Shown here: positions 60,225-64,000 of the stretch, in pieces
Numbering within the stretch: position 1 is the first letter of the stretch
How the letters are laid out: each line of letters opens with the position of its first letter
Assembly (NCBI RefSeq): GCF_040869045.1
Contig: NC_090321.1
Coordinates: 31,183,426 to 31,247,425, forward strand
Length of the DNA: 64,000 nucleotides
Origin: Eurosta solidaginis
Taxonomy: Eukaryota > Arthropoda > Insecta > Diptera > Tephritidae
Direction: 5' to 3'
Made by a program: the position numbers and the translations under genes
The notes under the pieces: model-generated
Seen by the model: the letters and a program-made list of their open reading frames with translations, nothing else
Database searches by the model: none
Told to the model about the DNA's origin: nothing

Positions 60225-60372
60225 GCCAGTATAAGATCTTATTTCTGCTCATATTTCTGATTATTATATTCTCAAATTAATTGTAATGTTCAATAAGATA
60301 TGTATATATCTTTGTTTGTAATATAACATTGTTGAAATTTCGATATATTTAAATTTTAACTATTGAGTTGTA

Positions 60373-63300
60373 CACTCAGAGAAAAACGCCGTTCTGAATT
60401 CCAGCACCACCGGACTCAATTCAAGCTCTTCATGTTCTTACTTTTTTGTTCTTGAAAAACGAACGACCTGTTCTTAAAACAACAACCTTGTTCTTGAACT
60501 GACACCATTTTCTTGAAAAGAGAACGGCTGGTCTTAAATTATGAACAAATGTTCTATTAATGAGAACGAATGTTCTTAAAGTAAGAACATTTTATTTATT
60601 TATTTATTTATTTATTTTTTATTTAAGGAATCAAACACAACAACCATAAGTTTTATTTACAGTGCTTGACAATAGGACTTAAAACAAGGTAAATATACTT
60701 AGATACAAAGTGTGTCTACAAAATTTTAAATAGTTTAAATTTTAATAGTAAGGAGGATTGATGAGGTTGTAAGGGCAATAGGTAGTAGAAAAAGATAAAG
60801 ATAAAGAAAAATAGGTATAGGAAAGAGTGGAAAGTTTATAGAAAGAAAGGGTCAGATTTTAAAATTTTAAATTTGCTGAACAAAATAACGCAATAGTTTT
60901 CTTTTAAAGGGCAATGTTCCCTTGATACTTCTAATCTCCATCGGTAATGTGTTCCAAAGACGAACCGCAGAAACAAAAAATTGACGCTCAGATGTTCGTG
61001 AGTTGAATGCCAAATGCAGTATTTGTGAGGAGCGTACTGATCTTGTGAATTTTAGCCGCTCCCTAAGATTTAAGGGTTCCTTATTTACCAGAATCCTTTG
61101 TAGGAGTGCTACGGACCTGAACTTTAGTAGATCATCTAGTGGAACACAACATATTTTCACAGCATATTCGGAAATGTGTTCGTAACGGCTAATGTTGTAG
61201 ATATAGCGTGCAATATTATTGTACAAAACATTAAGTTTTCTACTACAGACACTGTCACAATTCGCATAAAGTTCGCAACCATAAAGTAACGTTGGAATCA
61301 AATATGCCTTCGCTAAGAGCAACCTTATTTTAACTGGTGTGAAGTGCTGAGTAGTCCACAGTACTCTTAACCTTCCATAGACTTTGCCTATTGCTGCAAA
61401 AATATGATTGTTCCACGTCAATGTTCTATTGAAAGTAACACCAAGGTTTTTTACGGTGACGGCAAATGGTATCTCAGTGTTGTTAAGCATTACTTTGGGA
61501 TAGCGGTTAAGGTCAAAGGGTTTCTTATAGATAGCGATGCATTGTGATTTACTGGGGTTTAAGAATAGTCCATTATCACTAGCCCATTCATTAATTAGGC
61601 ATAGATCGACGTTCAGATTGCGTATGCAAGTTTCAATGGAGGCGAATGGACTACTTAGATATATTTGAACGTCATCTGCATATATGTGAACATTGCTGTG
61701 CTTAAGAACATTTGGTAGGTCGTTTATATATAACACGAAAAGTAAAGGCCCAAGTATAGATCCTTGCGGAACACCTTTAGTTACAGGCAATAGGTCAGAC
61801 ATAGAACTACCCACACTTACTGATTGGGATCTCTCATTGAGGTACGACCTGATTAGATCTACAGCTGGGTTAGAAAAGTTAAAAAGGTGCTTAAGCTTAA
61901 AACAAAGTAATGCATGATCGACCGAGTCAAATGCCTTCGAGTGATCTAAAAGAGCAAGAAAGGTAACACGATCATGGTCCATATTCTGCCTTATATCATC
62001 CGAGACATTTAAAAGCACAGTAATACAGCTTCTATTTTTCCTGAAACCAGACTGGTGTGGACTAATTGGGGAGTTACTATTTACGAACGAGTTTATCTGC
62101 CGATTCACTATACGTTCGAACACTTTTGACAGAAATGGCAAAATGGCGATAGGCCTATAATCACCATTGGGCTTTGGAATGGGAATAATTTTCGCCTCTT
62201 TCCAGCATTTTGGAAAGACCGCCGTGGTTAAAACTGTATTGAAAGCATAAGTGAGGTATGGTAGAATTTTTGGCAATAGGCATTTAACAAATTTTGGATG
62301 AACGCCATCAAGGCCGACGGCAAATGATTTTACTGACAGTATAGATTCGACAACGTCGCAGTCATCAACACACTGAAAACCAAAACGGAAAAAGAAAAAT
62401 CAGAACTAGCACTATAGCGAGAGTAATTTGCATTACTCTGATTGCAAAGCAAGCTAACGAACTCTCGGTTCAATTCATTGGGATTTATATTTATATTATC
62501 ATATGTGATCGTACTTCTGTTAGTGCTTCCTATATTACGAATCTGCCTCCAGGTTTGTTGAGAGCCAATAGCTGTACTGAATAAGTTTTCGTAGTATTTC
62601 CGTTTATGATTCTTAATGCTTCTAGTAACGTCTCTTCTCAAAGTCTTATAGTTAGTGAAGGCACTTTCTGACTTTGTCTTCTTCCAAACCGAGTACGCTC
62701 TATTACGTCTTTCAATTAATTTCTGAATATAGGCGTTAAACCACGGGCGTCTTTCAGATTTAGCAGGTTTTGTTACAAGAGGGACAAATTGGTCAAAGAG
62801 CATACTTATATTGTTCTGAATGAAGTTGATTTGGTCATTGACAGACGCCAGTTGATAAATACCTCCAGTTAATGTCATTAACGGCTGCATCGAGTTGTTG
62901 GTACTGTATGTTATTAAAATCACGATATGAATAAGACGAAATGGCTCTAACAAATTGAAAATCGTACGTTAAGAATATCAGGTCGTGTTTGGAAAAATTC
63001 GGAACTGAAATCTGATTATACAAAAGCACTTTAGACGCATCGTTTACCAAAAAAATATCCAAAAGAGTACTAGAAGAACAAGTAAAGTGGGTTGGTTCAG
63101 TGTTGTTTACAAGAAAAAGGCCCAAATTTTGTATAGTCAGCGGAAATTTTAAATCAGTAAGAATATTACAATTAAAGTCCCCTTTCAAAATGATTTTGCT
63201 ATAGCCGATTAATACATTCTCTAGAAAATCTACAAATTGCATGTAATCAATTTGTTTGTTGGGTCTATATACACAACCAATGAGCAGTTTCTCTGATTTT

Positions 63301-63970
63301 GAAAAAATTTCCAAAAAAATATACTCAACCGAGCTTAGAGCCGGAGACGCATAGGCAAGTTTGCATGAAATACCACTCTTGACATAAATAGCCACTCCCC
63401 CACCATGCCCGATTCTATCCACACGATATAGATTATACCCATTTACAGCAAACAATTGATCACTGCAACCAGCAGAAAACCATGTCTCCGAAACACAGAC
63501 TACATCAACATCAGAACCCTCGAACATTGTTCTTAAATTAAGTTCAAGAAAAAAGAAACGGTACAATTCGTGTGCACTATAATGTTAAATACAACATTTG
63601 GCACTAGCTACCAACCAGTAAAATAAATGGGTACCTATTGAAAAAATACTTTCCCCTCCCACCAACGATCAAGAACGAACCGTTCTTGAATTGAGACCGA
63701 AAAATGTTAAATCGACCTCAAATCGTTCTCGAATCGTGAGAACGAAAAATCTTAAATCAATCCCAAGTACTGCTTGAAATGAGCACAGAAGGTTCACACA
63801 TCAATACCAAACTGGTCATAAAATACGAACTGTGTGCTTGGAAAAACTGTTCTTAAAACAAGCCCATCGGGCACGAGTTAAGAAAAAACGTAGTTAACAG
63901 ACTTTTGTCAACGAATGTTCTTAATTTTGAACTTGTTTCGTTCGTTTTAGAACGATTTTTTCTCTGAGTG
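60373..63970. mobile_element. TIR element (CACTCAGAGAAAAA ends) split by a LINE
   Basis: The ends CACTCAGAGAAAAA and (inverted) TTTTTTCTCTGAGTG are flanked by TA on both sides. The arms are full of gttctta/aagaac motifs. Without the LINE the element is about 0.66 kb and non-coding. TA flanks would suit Tc1/mariner-type insertion; the superfamily is uncertain. Confidence 0.75.
60592..63521 (-). pseudogene. 5'-truncated CR1/Jockey-superfamily LINE, ORF2 with two frameshifts
   Basis: Minus-strand ORF2 begins within the endonuclease (EGSDVDVVCVSETWFS from 63521; then RVDRIGHGGGVAIYVK, GDFNCNI, SKHDLIFLTY). The frame shifts near 62850 into a linker (RRPWFNAYIQKLIERRNRAY, HKRKYYENLF). It shifts back near 62380 into the RT: FRPIAILPFLSKVFE-like region, DHSKAFDSVDH, GVPQGSILGPLLF, YADD, and the C-terminal RLWNTLP motif. 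The stop is at 60867, followed by a 3' UTR and an (ATTT)n tail on the plus strand at 60592-60617. The 7-bp GAACATT duplicates at 60585-60591 and 63522-63528. Two frameshifts make it inactive. CR1-like clade is my best guess. Confidence 0.9.
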
Positions 63971-64000
63971 TATATCTTTTATATTATGTAGTCGACCATT

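Overview
This is nuclear DNA of an insect, most likely a cyclorrhaphan fly. A tephritid fruit fly is my best guess. The evidence is short spliced introns with GT/AG borders, proteins that read as fly CRAL-TRIO (alpha-tocopherol-transfer-protein-like) and mitochondrial aldehyde dehydrogenase sequences, and a dense load of fly-type transposons. The species call rests on family resemblance, not on a search. LAYOUT: 1-6.2 kb is transposon debris. From 6.2 to 28.4 kb lie four paralogous CRAL-TRIO genes: A + (6208-11549), B + (14972-18321), C - (21900-22984) and D + (27167-28396). All four share one plan: exon 1, a phase-2 intron, an exon 2 of exactly 373 nt, a phase-0 intron and a short exon 3. They arose by local duplication, with one copy inverted. 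Their size differences come from transposons landing in introns: 4.3 kb in intron 1 of A and 2.3 kb in intron 2 of B. From 33.5 to 35.0 kb is most of a mitochondrial-type ALDH gene (-) whose first, targeting-peptide exon is not visible. From 38.7 to 55.75 kb is the most striking part: three head-to-tail composite elements. Each has a retroposon-like head, then a 4-6 kb minisatellite of ~89-bp units, themselves built from ~11-bp motifs; the first two also have a conserved tail. A nearly identical 1,393-bp tandem duplication lies inside. From 56 to 64 kb there are further repeats: a hAT-like MITE, a cluster of six short covarying dyads, and a TIR element split by a 5'-truncated LINE. The CRAL-TRIO proteins would bind and move small hydrophobic ligands. 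ALDH oxidises aldehydes in mitochondria. Nothing here links the two functionally beyond proximity. No rRNA, functional tRNA or CRISPR array was seen. Most open frames at 39-56 kb are a by-product of the minisatellite, not genes.
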